Shown: positions 37,182 to 45,506 of the stretch, one piece after another
Position numbering within the stretch: position 1 is the stretch's first letter
Layout of the letters: every line of letters begins with the position of its first letter
DNA from: Spirochaetes bacterium GWB1_60_80
Lineage (GTDB): Bacteria; Spirochaetota; Spirochaetia; Treponematales; UBA12059
Reading direction: 5' to 3'
Assembly (NCBI GenBank): GCA_001829185.1
Contig: MIAR01000032.1
Location: 1 to 64,000, forward strand
DNA length: 64,000 bases
Program-made: the position numbers and the translations under genes
Notes under the pieces: model-generated
The model's database searches: none
What the model was told of the DNA's origin: nothing
What the model saw: the letters and a program-made list of their open reading frames with translations, nothing else

Positions 37182-38807
37182 TTAGCTCATGTAGTCGTAC
37201 TCCCAACCGGCCTGCGGCAGGAAATTTTCCTTGATGTTCCTGGCGCTCACCCAACGCAGCAGGTTCAGCTCGGAGCCAGCCTTGTCATTGGTACCGGAAG
37301 CTCTAGCGCCGCCGAAGGGCTGCCGCCCGACTACCGCACCAGTCGGCTTGTCATTGATGTACAGGTTGCCGGCCGCATTCGACAAAGCACTAATCGCCTT
37401 GACGATATCAACCCGCTCCCGGGCAAAGACGGCGCCGGTTAAGGCGTAGGGCGACGTTTCGTCGACCAGGCGATAGGCCGCATCGATATCCTTGTCATCA
37501 TAGACATACACCGTCAGCACCGGTCCGAAGATTTCTTCGACCATCGGTCGAGCCTTCGGTTGGCTAGCCAGGATAATGGTCGGTTCGATAAACCAGCCCA
37601 GGCTGTCATCGCAAGTACCGCCGGCAATGATACTGCACTCCGAATCTAGCCGCGCGGCTTCGATATAGCCAGTAATATTGGCAAAGGCAGCCTTATCGAT
37701 TACGGCATTCACGAAATTGCCGTAGTCACGTGGCGAACCCATTTTCAGGCGGCCGGTTTCGGCCACCAGCCGGTCCAGAATTTCCTTAGCAGCCGATTTC
37801 GGAACGTAGAGCCGCGAAGCAGCCGAACATTTTTGACCCTGATACTCGAAAGCACCCCGGATAACCAGGGGAATGGCCGAATCGAAGTCAGCATCAGGAT
37901 GGATGAAAATGAAGTCCTTGCCACCGGTCTCACCGACGATACGCGGATAAGTCCGGTAGTTTTCCAGCCGTTCGCCGATGCCCCGCCACAAAGAATTGAA
38001 GACAGCCGTCGAACCGGTGAAATGCAGGCCGGCAAAATCGTGCTGACTAAGCAGGGTATCGCTGATTTCACCGGCGCGGCCCGGCAGGAAATTGATGACG
38101 CCGTCCGGCAAGCCAGCCAAACGATATAGCTCGGCCAGATACCAGTTGGACAATACTGAACTGGAAGCTGGCTTCCACATCACAACGTTTCCCATTAAGG
38201 CTGGCGCCGTCGGTAAATTGGCAGCGATGGCCGTGAAGTTGAACGGCGTTACCGCGTAGACAAAGCCTTCCAACGGCCGGTATTCCAGCCGGTTCCACTC
38301 CTTGGAGGTTGAGGCCGACTGCCGGGCGTAAATCGCCGCCGCGAAGGCCGGATTGTTGGTAAAAAAGTCGGCCGTTTCACAAGCCGAGTCGATTTCCGCC
38401 TGGAGACTATTCTTGGATTGCCCCAGCATCGTGGCGGCGTTGAGCCTGTAGCGGTAACCATCACTGATCAAGGCACCGGCCTTGAGGAACACGGCCGCCC
38501 GCTCCTCCCACGGTAACTGCGCCCACTCACGCGCCACCTGTCGGCTGCTTTCCAGCGCCACCTGCAATTCAGCCGGACCGGCCTCGTGATAGACGCCCAA
38601 CAACAGCGACTTATCGTGTGGAGCTCGGATTTCCCTAGTCCGCCCGGTAAAAATGCGCCGGCCACCGGCGATAACCGGGATTTCGACCAGCTGAGCGCTC
38701 ATCCGATCCAGTTCAGCTTCCAGGCGTATGCGCCCGGCTGAACCAGCTGAATATTCCTGGACGGCTGCATTCTGCCGGCCCGGAACGGAAACGATTCCGT
38801 TGTTCAT
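37182..38807 (-). CDS. pruA: L-glutamate gamma-semialdehyde (1-pyrroline-5-carboxylate) dehydrogenase
   Basis: A 541-residue NAD-dependent aldehyde dehydrogenase that oxidises glutamate semialdehyde to glutamate in proline/arginine breakdown. The general-base Glu is in VGETGGKDF, the catalytic nucleophile is Cys327 (YQGQKCSAASR), and the P5CDH-type C-terminus NDKPTGAVVGRQPFGGARASGTNDKAG is complete in pieces. The length equals the monofunctional PruA group. I take ATG 38807, seven bases after GGAAAGGA; ATG 38813 is two codons earlier. The longer open frame has no homology. No putA partner is nearby. Confidence 0.93.
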   Translation of the reverse strand: MNNGIVSVPGRQNAAVQEYSAGSAGRIRLEAELDRMSAQLVEIPVIAGGRRIFTGRTREIRAPHDKSLLLGVYHEAGPAELQVALESSRQVAREWAQLPWEERAAVFLKAGALISDGYRYRLNAATMLGQSKNSLQAEIDSACETADFFTNNPAFAAAIYARQSASTSKEWNRLEYRPLEGFVYAVTPFNFTAIAANLPTAPALMGNVVMWKPASSSVLSNWYLAELYRLAGLPDGVINFLPGRAGEISDTLLSQHDFAGLHFTGSTAVFNSLWRGIGERLENYRTYPRIVGETGGKDFIFIHPDADFDSAIPLVIRGAFEYQGQKCSAASRLYVPKSAAKEILDRLVAETGRLKMGSPRDYGNFVNAVIDKAAFANITGYIEAARLDSECSIIAGGTCDDSLGWFIEPTIILASQPKARPMVEEIFGPVLTVYVYDDKDIDAAYRLVDETSPYALTGAVFARERVDIVKAISALSNAAGNLYINDKPTGAVVGRQPFGGARASGTNDKAGSELNLLRWVSARNIKENFLPQAGWEYDYMS

Positions 38808-38983
38808 GGTCATGTTCCTTTCCAAATACGGGAAGTCGCAGCCTTTCGCCTGCGGCTCATCGGTTTCCGGCCATGGCTGCCCACCAGCTGTAGGTCCAGT
38901 GAAACTCGGAGATGACACTGAGAAGATACGCATCCCTACGGACACGTGACGACAACAAAAGCATGCTTCACTTTCTTCGCCAT

Positions 38984-39055
38984 CTGATATATCAGTTTAA
39001 TATAAATAGCCTTTGATGTCGATTACAAATTACTATGTGGTATGAAAATCATACC
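38984..39055 (-). promoter_or_regulatory. Candidate pruA promoter with two palindromic operator-like sites
   Basis: On the minus strand TTGTAA (39023-39028) and TATATT (38999-39004) are 18 bp apart. A perfect 12-bp palindrome ctgatatatcag (38984-38995) lies just downstream of the -10 box, and ggtatga-aaa-tcatacc (39039-39055) lies just upstream of the -35 box. The placement suits repressor and activator binding; the proteins are unknown. Confidence 0.45.
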
Positions 39056-39064
39056 CAAATAACA

Positions 39065-41000
39065 AACGAGTAGGAGGCGGGCTTACGCCCCCCTTCCTCT
39101 CACACCACCGTACCTACGGTTCCGTATACGGCGGTTCATGAACTGTATTGAAACTTTACCATTGCTTGGTAAAGGGAAAAAAGCCCAAGCTTCTCGAAGA
39201 TTTTCACTGGTATTGCCTGATTCATGTGACTTGCCCCGGCATTCCACCACGCTCCACGACCATTCCACGCCGAGCGCCGGGCTCGATCTTCTTCAAGGCC
39301 AAGTTTAAGCAGGTACTTATAGCGTGTTCGCGGGCGCTTCCATTGCCGCCACAGTATGCACCGAAGTTTTCGACGTATCCATTGGTCGAGCTCTTCAAAT
39401 ATCCCTTTGAATGCGGATAGCTTGAAGTAATTCACCCAGCCCCGTAAGGAGCGGGTTAACACGGCTATGGTTTTACGTATGTTCCAGCCTCGGGCTTTCC
39501 GGCAGAGAGCTTTGACTTTGGTTTTCAGTCGCTCAATGGATTGTTTGGCGGGTTTCAGTTTTGCTTTAGCTCGCCCGGCGATGGTGTATCCCAAGAACTT
39601 ACGGTGTTCGGGTCTATCTACCGCGCTTTTCTCTTCATTCACCTTCAACTTCAATTTCGTGGTGATGAATTGAGTGATCGATCGTTTCACTCGCTCCGCT
39701 GCCTTTTGGCTTCCCACATATATGTTACAGTCGTCGGCATAACGGCAGAATGACAACCCGCGCCGTTCCAGCTCTTTGTCCAGATCGCCCAGCATGATGT
39801 TTGATAAAAGCGGCGACAGCGGCCCGCCCTGCGGCGTGCCTTCCCTTGTTGGTATTACCAGTCCGTCTTCCATGACACCCGCATTCAGGAAACCACGCAC
39901 CAGCTTCAGCACGCGCTTGTCCTTAACCTTCCGGGCGACCCGGGCCATCAACATATCGTGATTTACCCGGTCGAAGAATTTCTCAAGGTCTATGTCCACC
40001 ACCCATGCTTTACCTATTCTGACATACTCACAGGCTTTCAGTACCGCTTGATGTGCGCTCCTACCTTCCCTGAATCCATAACTTGAATCCGAGAATCCGG
40101 CGTCAAAAATCGGGTTGAGTACTTGCAGAACGGCTTGCTGAATCATGCGGTCGAGCACAATGAGGATGCCGAGTTTGCGTTTCCCTTTGCCGTCTGGCTT
40201 GGGAATTTCCACCCGCAGTACAGGTTGTGGTTGATAGGTGCCTGCCAGCAGGTGCCGCTCAATTTCCTTCCAGTTTCCACGGATATATCCGGCCAGCTCT
40301 CTGACATTCATGTCGTCGACGCCGGCGCTACCTCGGTTACTTACCACGCGTTTGTAGGCTTTTACCAGATTCTTCTTCTCCAACACCCGCATGAGCAATT
40401 GCTCATGATCCATCAACGATTCAGTATCTTGATGTATCGAGTCCTTTGTTGCCGGGCTTGTCGATGCTGCACCTGTCCACGCTACTCCCGGATTCCGTCC
40501 GGTTTGGTTTGCGAGTGCTTCGGGGGTTTCACCGTCTCTTTCCAACATCCTGCACGTTCAGCTTGCTGAACGACACCTCGAAACGCAGGGATACATCCAC
40601 AGCTCATGTTCAGTCCTTCAGCCCCGTTGATTGAGCCTACTATGACTTCTGCTGACTTCTGGTAATCCATCTCTCCGCCTCACAGCGGAAATAGCCTTTG
40701 GGCAGATTGCCAGACCTCCCCGGGTAATGCGCCCTACTTTCACGCTTATGCCTGCCACATCTACACACAGAGATTCCGGGTAAGATTTGGATTTTGAAGA
40801 TATTAGCCTTCTCTTCCTCTTTGTGTGCCTCTTATGGGATTTCTGTTCGTCAAGCCAGCGCTTTGCCTTCACCTTCCTTCAGATTCCACCTCGCGGTGGC
40901 GCGGACCTTCGCGAGCACCCTTGGTGTTCAGCTAACGGTTCCCCTTACCGGGCCCGTACGGGACTTTCACCCGCTAGTAGGTGCGCCCTGCCGGGCGCAC
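39065..41000 (-). mobile_element. Group II intron (bacterial class C-like) with maturase
   Basis: On the minus strand the element begins at 41000 with GTGCGCCCGGCAGGGCGCAC, a typical group II 5' end, and ends with a domain V/VI pair near 39065-39140 (AACCGTAGGTACGGTGG, GTGTGAGAGG, CCTCCTACTCG with the bulged A). The 3' boundary is uncertain by several bases. The 5' exon ends directly after the T-tract of the tRNA-Gly terminator, which is the target habit of class C introns. Length is about 1.94 kb, complete in appearance. Confidence 0.85.
39136..40548 (-). CDS. ltrA: Group II intron reverse transcriptase/maturase
   Basis: A 470-residue intron-encoded protein that splices and mobilises its host intron. 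Reverse transcriptase blocks include YQPQPVLRVEIPKPDGKGKR, YGFREGRSAHQA, a PQGGPLSPLLSN segment and the catalytic FCRYADD. The thumb/X maturase part ends in a GIIM-like region (RGWVNYFKLS...RRKLRCILWRQWKRP). No HNH endonuclease domain follows, as expected for class C. An internal ATG at 40413 (MDHEQLL) coincides with the start of conserved homology, and no good ribosome site favours either start. Confidence 0.9.
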   Translation of the reverse strand: MLERDGETPEALANQTGRNPGVAWTGAASTSPATKDSIHQDTESLMDHEQLLMRVLEKKNLVKAYKRVVSNRGSAGVDDMNVRELAGYIRGNWKEIERHLLAGTYQPQPVLRVEIPKPDGKGKRKLGILIVLDRMIQQAVLQVLNPIFDAGFSDSSYGFREGRSAHQAVLKACEYVRIGKAWVVDIDLEKFFDRVNHDMLMARVARKVKDKRVLKLVRGFLNAGVMEDGLVIPTREGTPQGGPLSPLLSNIMLGDLDKELERRGLSFCRYADDCNIYVGSQKAAERVKRSITQFITTKLKLKVNEEKSAVDRPEHRKFLGYTIAGRAKAKLKPAKQSIERLKTKVKALCRKARGWNIRKTIAVLTRSLRGWVNYFKLSAFKGIFEELDQWIRRKLRCILWRQWKRPRTRYKYLLKLGLEEDRARRSAWNGRGAWWNAGASHMNQAIPVKIFEKLGLFSLYQAMVKFQYSS

Positions 41001-41028
41001 AACGAAAAAGCCCGCTGGCGCGGGCTTT
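41001..41028 (-). terminator. Intrinsic terminator of tRNA-Gly, split from downstream DNA by the intron
   Basis: Minus-strand stem AAAGCCCG/CGGGCTTT (41021-41028/41007-41014) followed by TTTTTCGTT, after which the group II intron begins at once. Confidence 0.8.
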
Positions 41029-41039
41029 ACTTTTATGGA

Positions 41040-41110
41040 AGCGACCAGCGGGAGTCGAACCCGTGTCTCTGGCTTGGGAAGCCAGGGTAATACCGTTATA
41101 CGATGGTCGC
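41040..41110 (-). tRNA. tRNA-Gly (anticodon CCC)
   Basis: Cloverleaf on the minus strand: acceptor GCGACCA/TGGTCGC, anticodon stem CTGGC/GCCAG with loop TTCCCAA (anticodon CCC), T-loop TTCGACT and discriminator U, the Gly identity base. CCA is not encoded. It has its own promoter and terminator. Confidence 0.93.
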
Positions 41111-41142
41111 GAAAGGTGGCCGCTTACTTGGCCACAGAGGAA

Positions 41143-41171
41143 ATAATAGTATCAAATGCTGAAAATGTCCA
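41143..41171 (-). promoter_or_regulatory. Promoter of tRNA-Gly
   Basis: On the minus strand TGGACA (41166-41171) and TATTAT (41143-41148) are 17 bp apart, about 33 bp before the tRNA 5' end. Confidence 0.6.
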
Positions 41172-41189
41172 GTTCTCGCTCTACTCGGG

Positions 41190-42491
41190 TCAATCTTCAC
41201 TATGCCCACTAGCCGTTCCCGCCAGCCAGTAATTCAATGCTGCCTGTTCCGCTTCAACGCGCCGATAGACCCGGATCCGGTGGTCGAGGAAATCGGAAAA
41301 CACCATCCGCTGACCGTTCGGAGAGATATCCAGTCCCGTCGGCTGGTTGCCGCCCTCCCAAACCGCCACCGTCTCGAAATTTCGGGTGTCGATCATGTGC
41401 ACTTGACCCATCACGAGTCCCTTGTGCAGGTAGTCAAGCGTCGGGTGATTCGGTCCGCGACAAGAAACAAATAGGTAACGCCGGTCTGGCGACAGCACTA
41501 TGGTGTTGGGCTTGTCATACACCCGGATGGTACGAACCAGGCTATCGGTGGTCATGTTATAAACTTCCACCGTGTTGCGCGCCATATCCGAGACGAACAT
41601 CAGTTGGCGCTCCTCATCCTTGACAATATGACGCTTGGCCCCCAAGGCACCCAGCCGGGCCTCGACTGCCAAGGTGGCCAAATTGATCTTCAGCACTTGG
41701 CAGACCGAACGTCCGGCAAGCTCGTACTGGGCAAGGTACATGTAAGCGCCATCAGACGAGAAGGTTAGGCCCCGCGGCACTGCGCCATAACGGACGCGCT
41801 GTTCCTCCTGATAGGTGCTGGGATTAATAATACTAACATCCTCGCTCAGCCAATGAGTAAAGAAAACCCGGTCCAGAACTGGATTATAGGCTAGTACCTT
41901 GCTTAGATTCCCCGTAGTATTGATAGTACGTTTATAGTCCAAAGTCTGCAGGTCATAGATATGGATGGAGGCGGTAAACATCTGACTAATCCAGATTTCG
42001 TTGCGGTGCGCCAGTATCAGGGCTTCGACGAAACCCTGCTGTCGGGGATAGCGGCCCGGCAGAGGCAATAAGTGGCGCTCGCCGCTTACCACGTTTATCA
42101 CTTCAGCGCCATTGCCGGCCAACAGCGGTACAATAACCCGGACATTGTCGATGAAGGTGACGCTTTTAGGTTGGGTACCGGTGGGAAAGGCGTTCTCAAA
42201 GACAAATGGAGCGTCAGGCTTGTCGAGTATCACGAAGCGCAGGGTACCGGCCAATGCTGCCACCTGGCTATCAGCGTAGCCATCATGGCTGGCACGCAGG
42301 ATAATCTGGGTATCGGTATGGCTGAAGCTGACAAAGGCGCTACTATTATCCCGCTCCACCACCCGGTAAGCAAGTTCGGTTTCGCCGGCAAACAGGCGGG
42401 TGCCTTGAAACGGCTGGAGGTAGACGCGGTATTCATGGGCCTGTATCAGGGCAGCCAGACATGCCAGTATGATCAACAGCATTTTCTTCAT
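41190..42491 (-). CDS. Secreted YVTN-type beta-propeller protein
   Basis: A 433-residue exported protein. A signal peptide (MKKMLLIILACLAALIQA) precedes a small beta domain (residues ~20-85, EYRVYLQPFQGTRLFAG) that resembles PEGA-type modules. About six to seven propeller blades follow with repeating phrases such as PRGLTFSSDGAYMYLAQY, NTIVLSPDRRYLFVSC and PTGLDISPNGQRMVFSD. Such proteins bind partners or ligands and seldom act as enzymes. GGAG precedes the ATG. It is divergent from the Nqr-type operon, 179 bp away, so a shared control region is possible. Confidence 0.85.
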   Translation of the reverse strand: MKKMLLIILACLAALIQAHEYRVYLQPFQGTRLFAGETELAYRVVERDNSSAFVSFSHTDTQIILRASHDGYADSQVAALAGTLRFVILDKPDAPFVFENAFPTGTQPKSVTFIDNVRVIVPLLAGNGAEVINVVSGERHLLPLPGRYPRQQGFVEALILAHRNEIWISQMFTASIHIYDLQTLDYKRTINTTGNLSKVLAYNPVLDRVFFTHWLSEDVSIINPSTYQEEQRVRYGAVPRGLTFSSDGAYMYLAQYELAGRSVCQVLKINLATLAVEARLGALGAKRHIVKDEERQLMFVSDMARNTVEVYNMTTDSLVRTIRVYDKPNTIVLSPDRRYLFVSCRGPNHPTLDYLHKGLVMGQVHMIDTRNFETVAVWEGGNQPTGLDISPNGQRMVFSDFLDHRIRVYRRVEAEQAALNYWLAGTASGHSED

Positions 42492-42670
42492 ATATATACT
42501 CCAAAGGGGTGGTATGGACTGACAGGCCTTGCGATGCGAACGGCGACATTCTCAGGCAGTCAAACCGCTTTGTCAAGCCAGTCGCCGATTCGATGGTTTT
42601 CGCTTGCGGGAATAACATTAAACAATTACTATACAAACTGTCATCCAGCGAGTCCTTCCAAGGAGTCATC

Positions 42671-43639
42671 GTGTTCCAGAAGCAACCCATAATGCGCAAG
42701 GTGTTATACGCGTTACTGCCGATTGTGCTATTCTCAGTCTGGCTATACGGTCCCCGCGTCGCTTTAGTGCTAGCTATCAGCCTAGTAACCGGGATATTGA
42801 CCGAACTGGCATTCGAGAAGAAAAAAGGCGGCAAGGTCAGCGAAGCAGTGCTAGTGTCAGCCTGCCTTTTTGCACTGAGCATGCCTCCGGCTGTACCACT
42901 GTGGATCGTGGTCATTGGCATGGCCTTCGCCATCTTCATGGCCAAGGAAGTCTTTGGCGGTTTTGGACGCAACATATTCAACCCGGCCATTGCCGGCCGC
43001 CTGTTTGTGTACATTTCCTTCGCTAGCCTACTGGCCGCTTCTTTTTATGCTCCCGGCAACTTCGGCGCTGCGGCAGGCAGCCTGTTTGGTAAGGTTGACG
43101 CCTTGACTGCCGCCACCCCGCTGGCCATCATGCGCGATGGTGGCAGCATACCACTGCTTCAACTGTTGATTGGAAACCGTAGCGGCTCGATTGGTGAATC
43201 GAGTACCATTCTTATCGTCCTGGCCGCCATCTACCTGATTGCCACCAAAACCGCCCAGTGGCGCCTGATACTGTCCACCCTTCTGGGAGGCTTTGGCTTG
43301 AGCGCAGCCTTGTTCTACGGCGGTGTCGCCAGCGCCCTCCCACCGGCTGGACTGCTAGCTGGCAGTTTCCTGTTCATCACCGTTTTCATGGCCACCGACC
43401 CGGTTAGCGCGCCCAAAAAACCACTCGCCCAATGGCTGTATGGCCTCCTGATAGGCTTCGTGGTCGCCATCATCCGCACCTTTTCTGCCTCCTTCCCAGA
43501 AGGCACCAGCTTTGCTGTATTATTCAGCAACACCTTCGCCAGCCTGTTCGACAAAATAGTAAACGACTATGCCAAAGCCAAAAAAGAACGGCTGGCGCGC
43601 ACCGAAAATCTCCAAGCTGCCACCAGAGGCCAAAAATGA
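42671..43639 (+). CDS. nqrB: NqrB/RnfD-family subunit of a second ion-translocating complex
   Basis: A 322-residue membrane flavoprotein with about ten helices. The family segments MPPAVPLWIVVIGMAFA and FGRNIFNPAIAGR are present. GTG at 42671 was chosen behind AAGGAG; the frame is open 54 codons upstream with no similarity. The covalent-FMN site reads TAATPLA rather than SGATPLA: the attachment Thr stays but Gly is Ala. It is shorter than classic NqrB (about 410), near RnfD length, so B versus D naming rests on its neighbour nqrF. It opens a BCDEF operon without nqrA. Confidence 0.85.
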   Translation: MFQKQPIMRKVLYALLPIVLFSVWLYGPRVALVLAISLVTGILTELAFEKKKGGKVSEAVLVSACLFALSMPPAVPLWIVVIGMAFAIFMAKEVFGGFGRNIFNPAIAGRLFVYISFASLLAASFYAPGNFGAAAGSLFGKVDALTAATPLAIMRDGGSIPLLQLLIGNRSGSIGESSTILIVLAAIYLIATKTAQWRLILSTLLGGFGLSAALFYGGVASALPPAGLLAGSFLFITVFMATDPVSAPKKPLAQWLYGLLIGFVVAIIRTFSASFPEGTSFAVLFSNTFASLFDKIVNDYAKAKKERLARTENLQAATRGQK

Positions 43640-44289
43640 AGAAGGATAATCCGGTCTACGTAGTGATATTTACCTTTATCATCTGTATCCTTTTTGTCAG
43701 TGGCTTGGCTTTAGCCAACGACCTCACCAAGGACCGTGTGGCGGCCAATCGGCGTTTCGCCGGGCAATCCGCCATTCTCACCGCTCTGGGACTTACCTAT
43801 ACCGACCAAGCGGAGGCGGAGAAGCTGTTTGAAGCTACAGTAAGCTCAATAGTCGACGAAGCCGGTAATGATCTGCAGCCCCCAGCTTGGCGCGGCACCC
43901 AGGAAAACAGAGCAGTAATCATCAGTCAATTCAGCGGCGCCGGTCTGTGGGGCAGCATCACCATTATTGTGGTGGCTGACCCCGACACCGCCACAATCCG
44001 CGGTCTGCGGGTCATCGACCAAAACGAAACGCCCGGCCTGGGCGGCCGCATCACAGAAGAGTGGTTCCAGGAACAGTTCCGCGACCAGCCCACCACCAAT
44101 GGCCGCATCGCTGTCAGCAGCGGCGCCGAAGGCAGCAGCACCGCCCAACCGAGCTCTGTGGACGGCATTACTGGCGCAACCCGAACCAGTGATGCGATGG
44201 CCGACATCACCAACGGCGCTTTAGATCGCATCCGTGCCATTGCCGACGGTAGCGCCCTGACAGCCAGCCAGAACGGAAGCAAGCAATGA
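43636..44289 (+). CDS. nqrC: NqrC/RnfG-family flavoprotein subunit
   Basis: A 217-residue protein with one N-terminal helix (VYVVIFTFIICILFVSGLAL) and an extracytoplasmic FMN-binding domain. NETPGLGGRI is the family GLG motif and DGITGATRTS is a full flavinylation site (TGATxT), unlike the altered site in the rnfG of this window. The ATGA overlaps at both ends show translational coupling with nqrB and nqrD. Confidence 0.9.
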   Translation: MKKDNPVYVVIFTFIICILFVSGLALANDLTKDRVAANRRFAGQSAILTALGLTYTDQAEAEKLFEATVSSIVDEAGNDLQPPAWRGTQENRAVIISQFSGAGLWGSITIIVVADPDTATIRGLRVIDQNETPGLGGRITEEWFQEQFRDQPTTNGRIAVSSGAEGSSTAQPSSVDGITGATRTSDAMADITNGALDRIRAIADGSALTASQNGSKQ

Positions 44290-44903
44290 AAAATTCGCCA
44301 GCCCTTGCCAACCTGAAGGAGAATATCTGGACGAATAACCCGATCTTCGTACAGATTCTCGGAATTTGTTCCACTCTGGCGGTGACCAATAGCATGCGCA
44401 ATACGTTTATCATGACCTTTGGCGTCATGATGACGACGGCGCTGTCCAGTTTCACGCTTTCGGCCATCAAGCAACTGATACCACGCAAGGTACGCATGAT
44501 CGTACAGGTGTTGGTCATCTCGTTCTACGTCATCATTATCGACATCATCTTGCGCGCTTGGTTGCCGGAGGTGTCACGACAATTGGGACCTTACGTCGGC
44601 CTGATTATTACCAACTGTATCATCATGGGACGCGCCGAAGCTTATGCCCAGGCCAACAAACCGTTGGCATCATTCTGGGACGGCCTGACCAGCGGTCTGG
44701 GCTACATGCTGGTGCTCATGACCCTGGCGGTGGTTCGCGAACTGCTTGGTTTTGGAAGCCTGTTCGACTTCCGGATCCTGCCGGCCGGCTTTGTGTCCTG
44801 GACCATCATGATTATGGCACCGAGTGCCTTTTTTCTGGTGGCCATCCTGATGTGGCTGGCCAAGACCATCCAGAGCAAGCCAGCCCGCAAGGAGAAAACA
44901 TGA
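44286..44903 (+). CDS. nqrD: NqrD/RnfE-family membrane subunit
   Basis: A 205-residue, six-helix subunit. The Cys segments GICSTLAVTNS and IITNCIIMGRAEA are intact, so with NqrE it can hold the intramembrane [2Fe-2S] cluster. NPIFVQILGICSTLAVT at the start is more NqrD-like than the RnfE in the first cluster. Confidence 0.93.
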   Translation: MKNSPALANLKENIWTNNPIFVQILGICSTLAVTNSMRNTFIMTFGVMMTTALSSFTLSAIKQLIPRKVRMIVQVLVISFYVIIIDIILRAWLPEVSRQLGPYVGLIITNCIIMGRAEAYAQANKPLASFWDGLTSGLGYMLVLMTLAVVRELLGFGSLFDFRILPAGFVSWTIMIMAPSAFFLVAILMWLAKTIQSKPARKEKT

Positions 44904-45493
44904 GCTCTGCCATCAACCCGGTCATCCTGTTCTTTGCCTCAATCTTTACCAGCAACATCCTGCTGTCCAATTTTCTCGGAACCTGCTCATTCATTTCCAT
45001 TAGCAAAGACTGGAAAAGTTCATTCGGGCTGGGTATGGCCGTCACGTTTGTATTGACCATCACTGCGGCCATCAGCTGGCTTGTACTGACCTACGTCGTC
45101 ATTCCTCTCGACATAGAATACCTGAGCTTCATCATCTTCATTATCGTGGTGGCCGCCGTGGTGCAGATACTGGAAATGATAATCGACCGCGCCAGCCCGG
45201 CCCTATACATGAGCCTGGGTATCTTCCTGCCGCTCATAACAGTGAACTGTGCCATCCTGGGCGCTATCCTCTTCATGCAGATCCGTCAATACAACTTTAT
45301 CCAGACGGTTTTCTTCGCCACAGGCTCCGGCATCGGCTGGTGGCTAGCCATCCTGCTATTGGCAGCGATCCGCGAACGCATCGAGAAAAATCCAGTGCCA
45401 GCCGGTCTCAAAGGCGCTGGCATCACCATGATCACCATCGGGTTCATGGCCATGGCCTTCATCGGCTTTTCCGGCATGATAGCCGTACAATAA
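44900..45493 (+). CDS. nqrE: NqrE/RnfA-family membrane subunit
   Basis: A 197-residue six-helix subunit. NFLGTCSFISISKDWKSS and ITVNCAILGAILFM carry the cluster Cys; the phrase SKDWKSSFG is like that of NqrE. ATG at 44900 follows AGGAGA and overlaps the nqrD stop by four bases. It pairs with NqrD as an inverted repeat in the membrane. Confidence 0.93.
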   Translation: MSSAINPVILFFASIFTSNILLSNFLGTCSFISISKDWKSSFGLGMAVTFVLTITAAISWLVLTYVVIPLDIEYLSFIIFIIVVAAVVQILEMIIDRASPALYMSLGIFLPLITVNCAILGAILFMQIRQYNFIQTVFFATGSGIGWWLAILLLAAIRERIEKNPVPAGLKGAGITMITIGFMAMAFIGFSGMIAVQ

Positions 45494-45506
45494 AGGGGCG
45501 ACGAAC

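Noticed and set aside
42509-42670. Upstream extension of the nqrB frame
   Set aside because: The extra 54 codons have no homology, overlap the shared promoter region, and the GTG at 42671 has a proper AAGGAG site.
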